DNA of 64,000 nucleotides from Euphorbia lathyris (GCF_963576675.1 NC_088915.1:84887501-84951500), one strand, 5' to 3'. Shown: positions 46,621-58,784, numbered from the stretch's first letter. Notes: generated by a model from the sequence alone, not told the origin. Numbers and translations: made by a program.

Positions 46621-48186
46621 TTTTTTAGGGATAAGGTAATCGAAATAACCTTAAGATTTTTAGGGAAGTGTTAATTTAGCCGCAACTTATAAAATAGAAA
46701 TATTTTTGTCTCAACATTTGTGAAATGGTGCAATTATAGCTAGATGTAATGAAATTTGGAGCTACATTGGTATCATTTCACATACTTTCGGCCGTCAAGT
46801 TTCGTTACTCGAAGCTATAATTACACTATTTTACAAATATTGTTGTTTTATACATTGCAACTAAATTAAGACTTCTTCAAAAAACCTTAAAACTATTTTA
46901 ATACCTTATTTTTATTTATTTTTTTCTAATTATTTTGAAAGCAATAGCACATATGTATTTATATGTCAGTCGAGAGAGTAACGTTATAGTTTCAATTGTA
47001 TGAACTCAATGTTTATTGTCGTTATCATTTTCTGTGTATTGTCACGACTTCATTAGCAGTAGGGGTGTAATTTTCTTTGGATTTAAGTGTCAAAATGATC
47101 CTTAAAGTTGATAGTCAATATCAATTTAATACAAATCAAACCTTAGTTATGTAAATTTTGATAAATTAGCTCAAATAAAAGTTTGAATATCTAAAATTTA
47201 GGCTGATTTGTAAAAAATTGTCAACTTGACAATTCAATTGATACATACAATTCAATTTGAGCTAAACTGATTATGATTGCCGACTAAATGTCAGAGACCA
47301 AATGTCACCAACTAATAGTAGTTTAGGCTTTTTTTTCATTAGATCTAATCAATGGGTTTGAGATTACTCAAACACTTTTTAGCTGGTCCATCTCTCAATT
47401 AAAGTTAACCGCATACACTAAGATTCGAACTCGAGATTTCTAACAACATAAAGGTCTTAACCTTTTAACACTCCAATAGTAGGTAACTCTTTATTGTAGA
47501 GAGTGCTATTTTAGAGCAAAAAAAAAAAACCGAAAATAGTAAATTGGAAAATCGAAAGGGCGGTTCCATAAAAATGTGATTCTAGACATCTTTAATTCAT
47601 TTTCCATTTTTTGTTCTTCATTTGTCATTTTGAGGTGTTTACTTTTATAAGGACTTCTATGTTAGTAAAAGACAAATTTCATAGGGTTTTTTTATATCCC
47701 AGTTTAAAGGTAAAGTGACATAAAGAAAATGAAACCTAAGTCGATGGCTATGGGTATAATTTATCCCTTAATTTTCACAATGATTTTCTTTCCTTTAACT
47801 TGTTTAAATGGTTAATCACGGGCGGTTAAAGTAGCTGAAATATAATATACAACAAGCTTAGGTGACGAAAAGATTGTTTTGAGCAAGTTGAAGTGGTGGA
47901 GAAGTTGTTTCGAGCAAGTTGAAATAGCATAAAAAATCATTTTAAAAAACTAGGGTGTTATTAGGTATTTGAGTGCAAGTTGAAAAGGTTGATAGAAGAA
48001 AAATATCAAAAAGATAATCTGATGTTATTACTAGATGTGTATATCCAAGATAGGAGTGTTATAATCGTGTTATATGATTATATAAGATATAAATGTATAC
48101 AAATGATAATCGTGTCAAATGCATTAGGTTATTTATGTAAATCATGTTGTCAATGAGTCCTAATACAATATCTTATTTTCATGCAG

Positions 48187-48295
48187 GGATATCCAAGGTG
48201 TGGATGTGAGAGAAAAGACTGAAAGAAGGTTGAGAGAGGCTGCGGAACTATTGAAATTGATCACAACTAATCACCGATCACTTTTAATTACTTAG
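48187..48295 (+). other. Third copy of the ASPM terminal exon
   Basis: Preceded by ATGCAG (acceptor at 48185-48186). In the phase of exon 8 it gives 'DIQGVDVREKTERRL' ... 'ELLKLITTNHRSLLIT' and a TAG at 48293-48295. Its core looks closer to the second copy than the first, which alone reads 'KIERWGESTELLKLM'. Confidence 0.7.
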
Positions 48296-49039
48296 GATAT
48301 GATGTCAAAATAGCTCAAAATTTTGTAAAGAAGTGCCAATTTAGCCTAACATATAAAATATTAATATTTTAATCTCAATGTTTGTGAAATGGTACAACTA
48401 TAACTCTTGGTAAAGGAGTTTGGAGCTAAATTGATACTATTTCACAAACGTTGAGGCATCGAGTTCCGCTATCCGGAGCTATAATTAAACCATTTCACAA
48501 ATTTTGAATCTAAAATGTTGTTATTTTATATGTTGAGCTAAATTAACACTTCTCCAAAAATCTTAATGCTATTTTAGTAGCTTATTCCTAATTATTTTGA
48601 AACCAGTGGCATTATATGTTAGTCCTACAGAGTAATATTATAGTTTTAATTGTATGAATCCAATATTTAATGTTGTTATTTTCTTTAAATGTTGTCATTT
48701 TCTTTATGTATTGTCTGTGATATATGAAGGACCTTATACACAATAGGAGTGTAACTTTCTTTGAATTTAAGTGTCAAAATGATTCTTAAAGTTAATAAAC
48801 AATATCAATTTAATCCAAACCAAACCTAAGTAAATTTTGATAAATTAGCTCAAATGCAAGTTTGAATGTCTAAAATTTCTAAAACTTGGGCTAATTTATC
48901 AAATTTTGGAAAGTTGAGTTATAACTAAAGTTCAATTTGAAATAAATTTATCAAGTTTGTATTTCAACCCTTAATTCCATTTTCTTTGTGCATTGAAGTT
49001 AGAGCACTACTTAGTACAGTAGATATAAATGTTTGATTA

Positions 49040-49545
49040 AAATAAAAAGGGTAATTAATTTATTAGTCCCTATATTTTGACAAAACACATTGTTTAGTCC
49101 CTGTATTTTCAAAAACACATGGTAAGATCCCTAACATTTTTCTCAGTGAACTATTTAGTCCCTAACGTTTTTCTTGATTAACTGTTTAGTCCCTGCCATT
49201 AGACTCTCATGAAGATTTTGTTAGTCAATTTGGATTTGCGTTCTTCTTTTCCTTTTCTTTAAATTCTAATGCATCTGAAATCAACTTTGAGTGTTCTTCT
49301 TCTTGATTTTCTTCTTAATCGTTCAAATTCGTAAACATTGGGTATGTTCTTTTTCTTGTTCTCCATACAAATAGCTTCTTCTTCTAAATTGGATTTCCTC
49401 TTCTAAAGTTTGAAGGTAAATAATAAAGGGTAATTTAGTCATTTCCGAAGTCATAAACGGTAAAAAATCTAACAAACAGACGGAAGGACTAAACAGTTCA
49501 CTGAGAAAAAGGTTAGGGACCTTATCATGTGTTTTTGAAAATACA
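49040..49545. mobile_element. MITE-like inverted repeat ('TAGTCCCTA' type)
   Basis: The left arm (about 49105-49190: AACACATGGTAAGATCCCTA, CAGTGAACTATTTAGTCCC) is mirrored by the right arm (about 49480-49545: GGACTAAACAGTTCACTGAG, AGGGACCTTATCATGTGTTT). The interior is non-coding. Confidence 0.65.
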
Positions 49546-49616
49546 ACTAATAATAGGTGAATAAAAAGCTAAACCAACAGTGTCATTGAGTTACAAGAAA
49601 ATAATATTTGACTTAG

Positions 49617-50028
49617 GTTCTGTTTGGAAATTAGTTGTTAACTGTTAGCTGATTACATTAACTGTTAGCTGTTAGCTGATTACATTAGCTGATTTGATTA
49701 GTTGATTTGACTAACTGTTTGTGTAGACCTGTTTGGTAAAAATTAGCTGATTGATAATAGCGGTTTGTGCAAAAAGACGAATAAGGGCATTTCTTTTTTT
49801 AATATTGGAGGAGGAGTCTATCTATTAGGGTTAAAGAAGTCCATTAATTTTAATATTGCAAAACGCTAATTGAAAAAGCTCATAAAATGAGCTTTTTCTA
49901 AATTAGCGTTTTCACCCCAAACCTCTCTCCACCAAACACTCCAATCAGCGGTTTCAGTGGTCAAACCGCTAAAGTTGGTCAAACCCGCTCTTTTTATCCC
50001 AAAACGCTCTTTACCAAACATGGCCTTA
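49617..50028. mobile_element. hAT-like MITE
   Basis: Ends TAGGTTCTGTTTGGAAA and, inverted, TAAGGCCATGTTTGGTAAA. The interior repeats TTAGCTGATT and holds a small palindrome (AAAAAGCTCATAAAATGAGC, near 49878). No coding capacity. Confidence 0.55.
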
Positions 50029-50641
50029 AAATATTACAATGGTTATATACTTGTAAAAAGAATTCTCAATTTGTCAAATTTTAATCTTTTTTTTATAGAA
50101 ATTGGAACGAGATAGAACTTGGCGAAGTGAGCACCCGTGACCCAAGAACTGACAAACCCGCAATATATTAATTTGTCAAATTTTAATCCAGTAGGTAAAC
50201 AGATGCATTTTTTAAACTAATTATAAAAAGAAATTAGTTGTTTCAAAAAAAATAAAAAGAAATTAGTTTATTGTTTTTAAAAAATTCCATAGTTGTCAAT
50301 AGACATAAATGTGAACTTTCTTTTGTTAATCAAAGAGGAAATTACGGCAGTGAATTATATTTAGAATTTATTTTACACTTAACTATTCTATTTCTTTATT
50401 TTTATTTTTATCATCATCATATATTTTAAATTTTAAAAGATATTGAATTATTTCTAACTCGGTCAAATTGTAGTTAAAATATTATTAAATTATTTATAGA
50501 AACACGTGCTAAAACTTCTTTCAACATTAATAAGTTCTTTTAACGAAATAGTTAAGTTTTTATTCATCTCTTTACAATCAGATTTCTTGTCTCACATATA
50601 TAAATTATATATCCATCCGTCAGTACAAACTTACTTCAACC
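50029..50641. other. AT-rich non-coding DNA
   Basis: No gene or defined repeat was recognised between the two MITE-like elements. Confidence 0.6.
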
Positions 50642-51285
50642 CAGTGATGAATACAGGATTACTTGGTTGGGAGCCGATTTTACATGTGCGTCCGGAGAAA
50701 TTTTTTTTTTTTTTTCTAAATCGAACTTGCTTACTTTTTTATGTATATATGTATGTTATATTTTGAATGGTCAAGAACCAATTTTAAGTATTAATGTACA
50801 ATTCTCAAAATTAAGCTAGATTTCGTTTAATAGTCCTAAGAGTAAAAAAAAGGATTTAGGGAGAGCTGAATATGTAAAAAAAATTTAAAAAAATTGATTT
50901 CAGATGGCCTAACAGGCAAAAAAAAAAATTAATAATTTGGATTTAAGTAGGTCTAAGAGGCCAAAAAATTAGAAATTTGGATTTATGGAGGCCTAACTTT
51001 TTGGCCTCTTAGGCCTCCTTAAATCAATTTTTTAAAATTTTTTTTTTACATGTTCAGCTCTCCCTAAATCCAATTTTTTTTACATGTTAGGACTATTAAA
51101 CGAAATCTAGTTTAATTTTGAGAAATTGTACATTAATATTAAAATTGGTTCTTGACCATTCAAATTATAGCACACATGTATACAAAAAAAAAAAAATTAA
51201 GCAAGTTCGATTTAGCAAAAAAAAAAAATCCGAACGCACGTGTAAAATCGGTCCCCCTAACTAAGTAATTATGTATTCGTCACTG
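50642..51285. mobile_element. Foldback MITE with hAT-like ends
   Basis: An almost continuous inverted repeat of about 300 bp per arm, centred near 50965. Ends are CAGTGATGAATACAGGATTA and, inverted, CAGTGACGAATACATAATTA. Inner matches include GAACCAATTTTAA and TTTAGGGAGAGCTGAA. Flanks CTTCAACC/CTTGAAAG are only weakly alike, so the 8-bp target duplication is doubtful. Confidence 0.75.
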
Positions 51286-52523
51286 CTTGAAAGGCTCATG
51301 CAAACAACGTTTGAGGCTTGGCAAATTAAGAGATTAAACTCCTTCAATGTGGCTTCACATTTTCCAAATCATCATTCCATGGAAGAAGACGTTCCTCAAT
51401 CGGTAGATTCAGAACCCTATGAGGAGAAGAAACCTTTTTTTTTTTCCAAATCACTCTCAATAGGGATGGTATTTAACTAATGATAAGTTTGTTTGTAGTT
51501 ATAATTTCATCAATGGAACTTAGGATGTGAAAACCTGAATAGGAAATGATGGTGAAGAAATGGAAATTAAAAAAACATAGAAGAACGAAGAGGAACCTGC
51601 AATTCATACTCCAGATAGTGTTTTGGATAATGTTTTGATATGAATTGAATAATTATTTTATTAATTTCTCTATTATTCTAGGGATGTGTCGTTCTAAGCA
51701 GTTTTTGAAGCCATGATAGAATCAGTTTAAAACTATTAAAATTTTGACAATCCGTTCTGCCATACCGATGTGGACTGTATCTATGCCCAAGAATGCTGGA
51801 ACCTTACTGGGATCAATATGGACATATTCCACTTTGAATATATTATTAGATCGTGAAATCAAATTGAATATCTAAGAAATTCTAATCGAATACATGAATA
51901 AAAAGATAAAAAAAATAAAAAAAATGGATTGAACAGTTGACTTTAATTTTTTTTTTTTAAAATTCAATCATATTGTATTATTGACTATAATTAAATACAA
52001 TTTTAAAGAGTTTTAGTACTGAATCGATCACACCTTACCTTTAATCCATGTTTTTATTTAGATCAAATAAGGAATTAAAGGTCAAAACAACCCTTAAAGA
52101 TAGAATATTTGGTCAATTTAGCCTAACGTTTCGGTATCACTAATCACGTTTTCCCTTCCTAAAGTATTTAGGAGGAAGAATGAATAATCCACAAACTAAG
52201 AACAAAATCTCACGGAGCGAGAGAAATGGTGCACCGATCGAACTATAAGAGAGGGAGAGTGATTTTTCTCAAATCAATTAATGTGTTAATTGTATCTATA
52301 AGTTTAACTTCGACTTTCATATTAAATTTGCTTCACCTTTTCTCCTTTTATATTCGTAAATAGATCATGCGACTAGCATACCATTCAAGAATATCGTTAT
52401 TATATACTTGTTAGAGATATACATCGCCTCGATAATTTAAATACTATACACCTGTTAGTTAAGGTCGCATAGATTCAAAAATCATCGGTAAATTGTATGC
52501 CTTTACCACAGATTTCGTAACCC
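51286..52523. other. Non-coding DNA
   Basis: No gene was recognised. The 69-residue frame at 51271-51480 is mostly inside low-complexity DNA and has no domain I know. Confidence 0.5.
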
Positions 52524-52604
52524 CCAATTTCACCTCCTCACCTTCTCCCCAATTTCACCTTCTCCCCAATTCTTCACCGCTTCCAAACAAACACCTCGCA
52601 CCTC
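52524..52604 (+). pseudogene. Fragment of another ASPM exon 1
   Basis: 30 of 31 bases at 52524-52554 match 40140-40170 of the ASPM-like gene, in a frame giving 'NFTSSPSPQF' versus 'NLTSSPSPQF'. Downstream 'FFTASKQTPRTS' fits my recollection of the N-terminus of other plant ASPMs, in a segment missing from the gene at 40055. It is cut off by the LINE at about 52605. Confidence 0.55.
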
Positions 52605-55600
52605 TTGTTTCTGGATTTTAAAGTATCACTTGAGAGTCGGCCGTGTAAGAGATTTATGTTTGAAAGGAAGTGGTTTAGAGAGGCAACATTGGAGGAAACG
52701 GTGAAGGAGAGCTGGAATAAGGCCGATTTTATGCTGTTGTTGGATAAATTAGATACTGTGTCAAGTTCACTTGATCGTTGGGGCAGGGGTTTACTTCGAG
52801 CTGAGCGTGAGGAGGTGAGTAAGTATTCAACAAGACTTGATCAATTAAGAGAGGTGGACTCTGGGGCAGCGGCTGAAGAATATGAAGAGGTTAGAATAAA
52901 ATTAATTGATAGACTTCTAAAATGGGAAGACCATTGGAGGCAGAGAGCAAAAATTGACTGGTTTAGAGATGGGGATTCCAATACGAAATTGTTTCATGCT
53001 TATGCAAATGGTAGACAAAAGAGGAATAAGATTGTGAAATTACAAAGGGATGATGGGAGCTGGACGTCGAGTACGGATGGGTTATGTAAAGAGGCGATCT
53101 CGTATTTTAAAAATTTGTTTGATGATGCTGGCATGGGGCAGACAATGGGGAATGATTTTGGTAGGCTCTATGATTTGTCATCTGTTTGCAATTTAATCAA
53201 AACAAAGGTCACATCTCTGGATAATGAAAAACTATCTGAACCATTTACTCTTGATGAGTTCCGAGTGGCGCTTTTTGACATGCACCCGGACAAGGCCCCC
53301 GGCCCGGATGGTTTTAATGCTGGCTTCTTTCAACGATTTTGGCTGTTAATAGGTCCTTCGATTTTTCAAGCTGGTAAATCTTGGTTGGAGATGGGCAAGT
53401 TCCCTCCTACTTTGAATGATTCAATTATTACCCTTATCCCGAAATGTGAACAACCTTTGTCTATGAAGGACTTGAGGCCCATTTCTTTGTGCAATGTGAT
53501 TTATAAAATCATCTCTAAAGTTCTTGCAAATCGATTAAAAGAAGTGCTTCCTAATCTCATATCAAAATCCCAATCCGCCTTCATTAAAGGTAGATCAATT
53601 CATGATAATATTTTGATTGCTTTTGAAATAATTCATAGTATGAAAAGGAATATTGGAAGAAAGAAGGGGGAGGTTGCACTTAAGATAGATATAAGCAAAG
53701 CATATTATAGAGTGAGTTGGGATTACTTGTCAAAAGTTCTCATGAAGCTGGGGTTTTCGGAGGTGTGGATTGGATATATAATGCTTTGTGTTAAATCAGT
53801 TAAATATTCAATTAAAGTTAATGATCAAATTGTTGGTCCTTTTTCCCCCCGGAGAGGTTTGAGGCAAGGAGACCCACTATCACCTTATTTATTTCTTTTA
53901 TGTGTTGAAGGGCTGTCTGCTTTGATGTTGGATGCTGAAAGAAGGGGAGTTATTCATGGAGCTAAAGTGAATAAAAGGGCACCATCAATCTCTCATTTAT
54001 TGTTTGCTGATGATGCTTTTTTGTTTGTTCAAGCAAATATTGAGGAGAGTAGGGAATTAAAAAAGTTGCTAAATTTGTATGAGAATGCTTCGGGACAAGC
54101 TGTCAATTTCTCTAAATCAGGCATACTATGTAGCAATAATGTTCATCCAATGCTGGTAGAGGGGATCTCATCTATTTTGGAAGTTTCTCAACCTATCAAT
54201 ACAGGTCGATACCTTGGTTTACCTTCACTTGTTGGAAGAAAGAAGAAGGTAATATTTGCATTTTTAAAAGATAAACTATGGAAGAAAATTCAATCTTGGA
54301 GATCTAAGCCTTTATCTAAAGCTGGTAAAGATACTCTAATCAGAGCAGCAGGCCAGGCTTTGCCGGTTTATTTTATGAGTGTTTTTATGCTTCCTATTTC
54401 TACTGCTGAAGAACTTCAAAAGATGTTGAATTCATTTTGGTGGGGTAATAAGAAGGATGGGTCAAGAGGGATAAATTGGTTGGCTTGGGATAAATTGTGT
54501 GTTCATAAAGATGATGGTGGATTGGGATTCCGAGATTTCACTGCCTTTAATTTAGCATTGCTGGGAAAACAAGGTTGGCGGTTACAGTCAGCCCCTGAGT
54601 CTTTGGTCAGTAAAATTTTTAAAGCAAAATATTATCCTAATGGGGATTTTCTAAAAGCTAGGTTGGGTCACTCACCAAGCTATATATGGCGAAGTATTTG
54701 GGGTTCTCAGTTATTGTTGCAAAAAGGGGGGCGGTGGAAAATTAGAGATGGTACGTCTATCAATGTATGGAAAGATCCATGGTTAAGAGATTCGCCTTCT
54801 ATGACAATCTCTACCGCAATGGTTGAAGGGTTGGAAACTTTAAAAGTAAGCGATCTCTTTATCCCTAGAACAATTGAATGGGATGTTGAACTATTACAAG
54901 AAATATTTTCGGAACAAGATGTAATGGCCATCATCCGGTCAACTCCGCGTGTGTCTGGAAGAAAAGACCAGTTTATATGGAATGCTTCCCGTAATGGATG
55001 TTATTTAGTTCGTAGTGCATACCGCCTTGGAATGGAGGAAATACCAAGTAGTACACATCTTAGAGTTGAGGGGGAGTGGCAAAAGATATGGAGAGCTAAT
55101 GTGCCATTTAAGATCAGACATTTTTGTTGGAGGCTTGTTCGTGACTGTATCCCAACTCGTCACCGGCTTAGGAATCGGGGGATTAATATGGAGGATGATT
55201 GTGTTATGTGTACTCGGGACTTGGAGGATAATTGGCATTTATTTGTGTTATGTCCAAAAGTCATGGAAGTTTGGAGGGAGGCGGGCCTTGCTAATTTAAT
55301 TGAACAATCAAGCCTTGATGCGGATAACTTTGCTGGCTTCTTTTTCTATTTTTGCAGATTAGCTGGTGCAAGGAATTCTGAGATTTTTATGATGTTGTTG
55401 TGGTCATGGTGGGAGGCGAGGAATGACTACTTTTGGAATAAAAAATCTACAACCGCTGTTGGTGTCGTTTTGAGAAGCAGGCGTTATCTAGCGGACTGAA
55501 AAACGGCTAGGGAGCGGAGTATAATTCCTTCCGCGATACCTAGGAAGGACGAATGTCAGAAACTATGGCACCGACCACCGATTGATGTTGTTTCCTGTTG

Positions 55601-55981
55601 CACAGATGCAAGCATATTTACTATTCTTGGAAAAACAGGAGGTAGTGCTGTACTTAGAGATTCTCATGGTGCCTTTATCTCGGCCCGGACAAATCTGGTG
55701 GAAGGAATTATGGAAGTTAGGGAAGCGGAAGCTTGGGCGGTCTTACACGCACTCGAATGGACCATGGAGGCAGGTTACAATAAAATTCTATTTGAATCTG
55801 ATTCCTTAACCACTGTTCTCAAAACGGTTACACTATCCGTTTTATTAGAAAACAAGCAAACGGTTTAGCTCATGCTTTTGCTAGAGCGACCTCTCAATTT
55901 GCTAGTCAGTGTTACTTTGATATTATCCCTAGTGGGTTTCCTATTTCTATGTTAAACTTTTGCCGACTTTCGGCTCATTAA
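52605..55981 (+). pseudogene. LINE ORF2: reverse transcriptase, zf-RVT and RNase H
   Basis: A 964-residue open frame. RT: 'KAPGPDGFN' (about residue 231), 'LRPISLCNVIYKIISKVLAN', 'KIDISKAYYRVSWD' (the usual 'AYDRV' has become 'AYYRV'), 'GLRQGDPLSPYLFLLCVEGL' and 'FADDAFLF' (about residue 467). The zf-RVT region follows ('FCWRLVRDCIPT', 'CVMCTRDLEDNWHLFVLC'). A TGA at 55497-55499 follows 'RRYLAD', where Trp is likely ('YLAD*KTAR'). Past it the frame continues into an RNase H-like domain ('CCTDAS', 'EVREAEAWAVLHALEW', 'FESDSL') and stops again after 'KQTV'. Another frame ('RKQANGLAHAFARATSQF') completes the domain to a TAA at 55979-55981, so a deletion or frameshift lies near 55830. Not functional. 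Confidence 0.85.
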
Positions 55982-56005
55982 TGATATTTTACTTCAAAAA
56001 AAAAA
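52605..56005 (+). mobile_element. 5'-truncated L1-type LINE (ORF2) with A-tail
   Basis: Only the second half of ORF2 is present, followed by its 3' end and a poly-A run near 55994-56005. The endonuclease domain is missing except its last residues ('RFMFERKWFREATLEE'). Truncation at the 5' side is usual for LINEs. I found no clear target-site duplication. Confidence 0.85.
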
Positions 56006-56286
56006 ACACATAATCCCGCAGTTAAAGACCCGGATTGCTTAGTTGACTACCTAAAACCATAAAATATATATAAAAATCTCTTAATCATGTAATTAATTTC
56101 TTTAACTACAACAAATATATATTTAATCCACTAATGTTAATGAAAAGAAGCAGATTCCATAATTCTCAAAGTTGAAATCACAATGTACAGAGAAAATCCC
56201 ACTTCAAATCCTTATTAATATATCAATAGCAGCAGACGAACAAAACAAATGATTCCCCTCATCCTCGGATTGTCTGAGAATACTTA
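56006..56286. other. Spacer between LINE tail and dirigent pseudogene
   Basis: Non-coding, AT-rich; it holds the likely 3' UTR of the dirigent-like gene on the minus strand. A peptide-like stretch directly after the A-tail ('NPAVKDPDCLVDYLKP') may be chance. Confidence 0.4.
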
Positions 56287-56782
56287 TCAGGAAACCTTAG
56301 CTGAAGCTTTAACATGATAAGTAGTATCCACGTGATCATCCGTCTATGCAAAAACCGCGACCCCTCGAGCAAACGCAAAAGAGCCAGTTCCGCCCACCAC
56401 AGTAAGTTGTTCACCTTCATGGCCTACATGTTTGGCCTGCACACTCAAACTCCCCGAATACTCCGGCGTATCAAACGTCAGATAAACGACATTAAAAGCA
56501 GAACGTGCAAACAGTTCAATAGGAATTATGAAACCTTGAGCTTTCCCTATGATTCTTGATGTATTATCTGGTTCTTCAGTGAGTGTACGGCGGAAGATGA
56601 AAGCCCCCCCTGCTGTCCGATGATGGCTGCACATTCGGAATATGAGGTTGTTGAATGTAGAGAGAGATGGCTACCCAAGGTTTGGACGAGTGCTTCTTCA
56701 GCATCGGAGAAAACAATGACATGAGAATTACAGAGAGTATTGCTAAGGAAACTGCAATGGAGAATATTATTCTGCACAGCAT
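56287..56782 (-). pseudogene. Dirigent-family protein, disabled by frameshift and stop
   Basis: Dirigent proteins steer radical coupling in lignan and lignin synthesis in the wall. A single exon runs from the ATG at 56780-56782: a hydrophobic signal/anchor ('RIIFSIAVSLAILSVILMSL'), then 'SLYIQQPHIPN'. A seven-G run near 56604-56610 puts the rest in another frame: 'GAFIFRRTLTEEPDNTSRI', 'AQGFIIPIELFARSAFNVVY', 'FDTPEYSGSLSVQAKHV' and 'VVGGTGSFAFARGVAVFA'. A TAG at 56344-56346 stands where the family has Gln. Beyond it 'TDDHVDTTYHVKASAKVS' completes the C-terminus to a TGA at 56287-56289. Two lesions make a pseudogene, though the G-run could be a sequencing error. Confidence 0.8.
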
Positions 56783-57411
56783 TATGCAAGGGACTAACTG
56801 TTTTAATGGTTGAGACTAACTGTGTGGTGTTGGCCAACTGTTACACTTGTTCTTTATGATTAAATATCATAAGACAAACCAAACCCACTATGATAAGGCA
56901 CTTATATTATAACATTATTAAAACTGAAATTCAAAACCAACCTGCTCCAAGACATCTTTATACAGCGAACAATCGTACTCCCACCACATTCTGAAAGCAA
57001 CAGTCCGGGGTCGATTCCAGGCCCTAAAGCATAGCCAACAAGCAGCAGAACGAAAAAGCCAGTCAAAACAAAAGACAGCACATCAGACAGAAAACAACAG
57101 GGGTTTTGAGAAAATCCTGCACAAGAAAGAGCAAAGGAAACTAAGCAACATTTTAAAGCTTCCACAGGAAATGAAGGAACCAACCCCAGCAACCAGTTAA
57201 AATGTTCTACATTTCCAACAAACAAAAACAGAATGCAGTCTCCTCACCTATCAACTATTCAAAGAGGTTGCTAGCTTGTCTGATCAGATATGTGCAACAA
57301 CAACAGACCCTGGGCGAAAAAATATTCAATCTATCAGCCCCTGGCCACAGATAATTTCCTGCTAGTTGCAATAATTTTTTAGGCTAATTTTATCAGATGA
57401 TAAAATTTCCT

Positions 57412-58023
57412 GGCTTGGGACCGGCTATGGGCATTAAGCCGAATAGGCGGAGTTCAAAAAATTTAAAGCAACAAGAAAAAAATCGACCAGCAGAAAAGCC
57501 TAAGCAAACAGACATCCGACACCCACACAATCAACACTCAACCAACACTTAGCATATCCATCCACAGCATGAAGTACGAAATTAGGTATGCATCAAATTC
57601 CTTTTTTTTCAGCATTATATTCAGGCTATTCTCTATAGGTTCAGAGAAAAGGAGCTACTTTCATTAAAGAGACACTTGAATACTCAACGATAAATAACTG
57701 GTATCTCAATTCATCTCATTGCACAGGTAAGTCGAATAATACGAAGATGCCAAAGCGAGCCTTACAATAAATATTAAAAGACAGAGTTGCCAAAGCAGAC
57801 TGCCAAAACAAAAAGGACAATTATGCATATCCTCAAAACAGTTTTTAGTTACAGAGGCTATCAACATGTAAAACAAGGAGATTCAGTAACCCACAACTCA
57901 ATAAAACACAACAAAATAGAAAAAAGCAATTACTACCATGACATATTGCAACGTGTATATAAACCCTCCTCCTTTATCCAGGCTTGGGACTGGCTATGGG
58001 CATTAAGCCGAATAGGCGGAGTT
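57412..58023 (+). repeat. 43-base repeat pair
   Basis: 57412-57454 and 57981-58023 are identical except for one C/T (GGCTTGGGAC[C/T]GGC...), sharing GGGCATTAAGCCGAATAGGC. They are 569 bases apart, with unrelated flanks. Confidence 0.9.
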
Positions 58024-58393
58024 AAAAAAGTTGTTATTTAAAAAAATACAAAACCTTACTGATAAAACAAAGTGTAATTAAAAAAAAAAAAAGTGTACCA
58101 ATAAGGAGAGAGAGACATTAAACTCTAAAATCAGAATACAACTTGTTGGAAGAATACAAATATTGGATGACAAACTAATCACCACAGGTTTCTCACACTC
58201 AAGATCTCAATGCAACAGAAACAAAGGCAGAAAAACCAACTCATTTGCATAGGAATAAAGAAAGGAGAATTATCAAAACCAGAGTAAATAGAACAGAACA
58301 TTGTGGATATTTTACACTAGAAACCGAAATGAAAAATTAACCTTTAACTGGACTTTGTGCAACCCAATTGCCGTAGATGAGGAGGGGGTAAAG

Positions 58394-58784
58394 CAAGAAA
58401 ACCCTCTATTCGTCAAAGCATCTGAAGCTGACAGGCTGCCATCACAAATCCAGTTCTCGAGCTCCAAATACAAAATAGTTCTTCAGGAAACAGAATGAAG
58501 AATAACTAGCATAAAACAGAGTATCATTTAATGACACATTAAATCAATTTAGAGATAAAATCTTTGTAAAAATATCCAAGAGGAATTAAAGAACTTCCTG
58601 AAAGCTCCAATACTCGTATTCTTCAATGGGAAATACTGGACCCAAAGAAAAACAAATGCACTAACCAGAGTAAGCAATTAATTATTAATTATACAGGAAG
58701 CAAATAATCAGAAGTCCAAAAAGAAGACGATATCCAAGAAAACCCTCTATTCGTCAAAGCATCTGAAGCTGACAGGCTGCCATC
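58394..58784 (+). repeat. 50-base exact repeat pair
   Basis: 58394-58443 and 58735-58784 are identical, including ACCCTCTATTCGTCAAAGCA and CTGAAGCTGACAGGCTGCC. They are 341 bases apart. The first copy lies in a 65-residue frame without a known domain. Confidence 0.9.

Larger units (their letters stand above)
44245..48960 (+). repeat. Three tandem 1.5-1.65-kb units, each with an ASPM last exon
   Basis: Units run about 44245-45800, 45800-47455 and 47455-48960. Corresponding points: the 'GTAGAGAG...TATTTTAGA' start (44275, 45840, 47495); the exon copies (44905, 46530, 48187); and the post-exon 'TTAATTTAGCC' stretch (45043, 46670, 48337). The units are diverged by many substitutions and small indels, so the duplication is not recent. 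Confidence 0.85.

Noticed and set aside
56902..57225. Hydrophobic 107-residue minus-strand frame
   Set aside because: Looks membrane-like only from base composition; no homologue recognised and no conserved pattern.
57787..58498. Short frames containing the repeat units
   Set aside because: Translations of the two repeat copies are not in a shared conserved frame, so coding is not supported.
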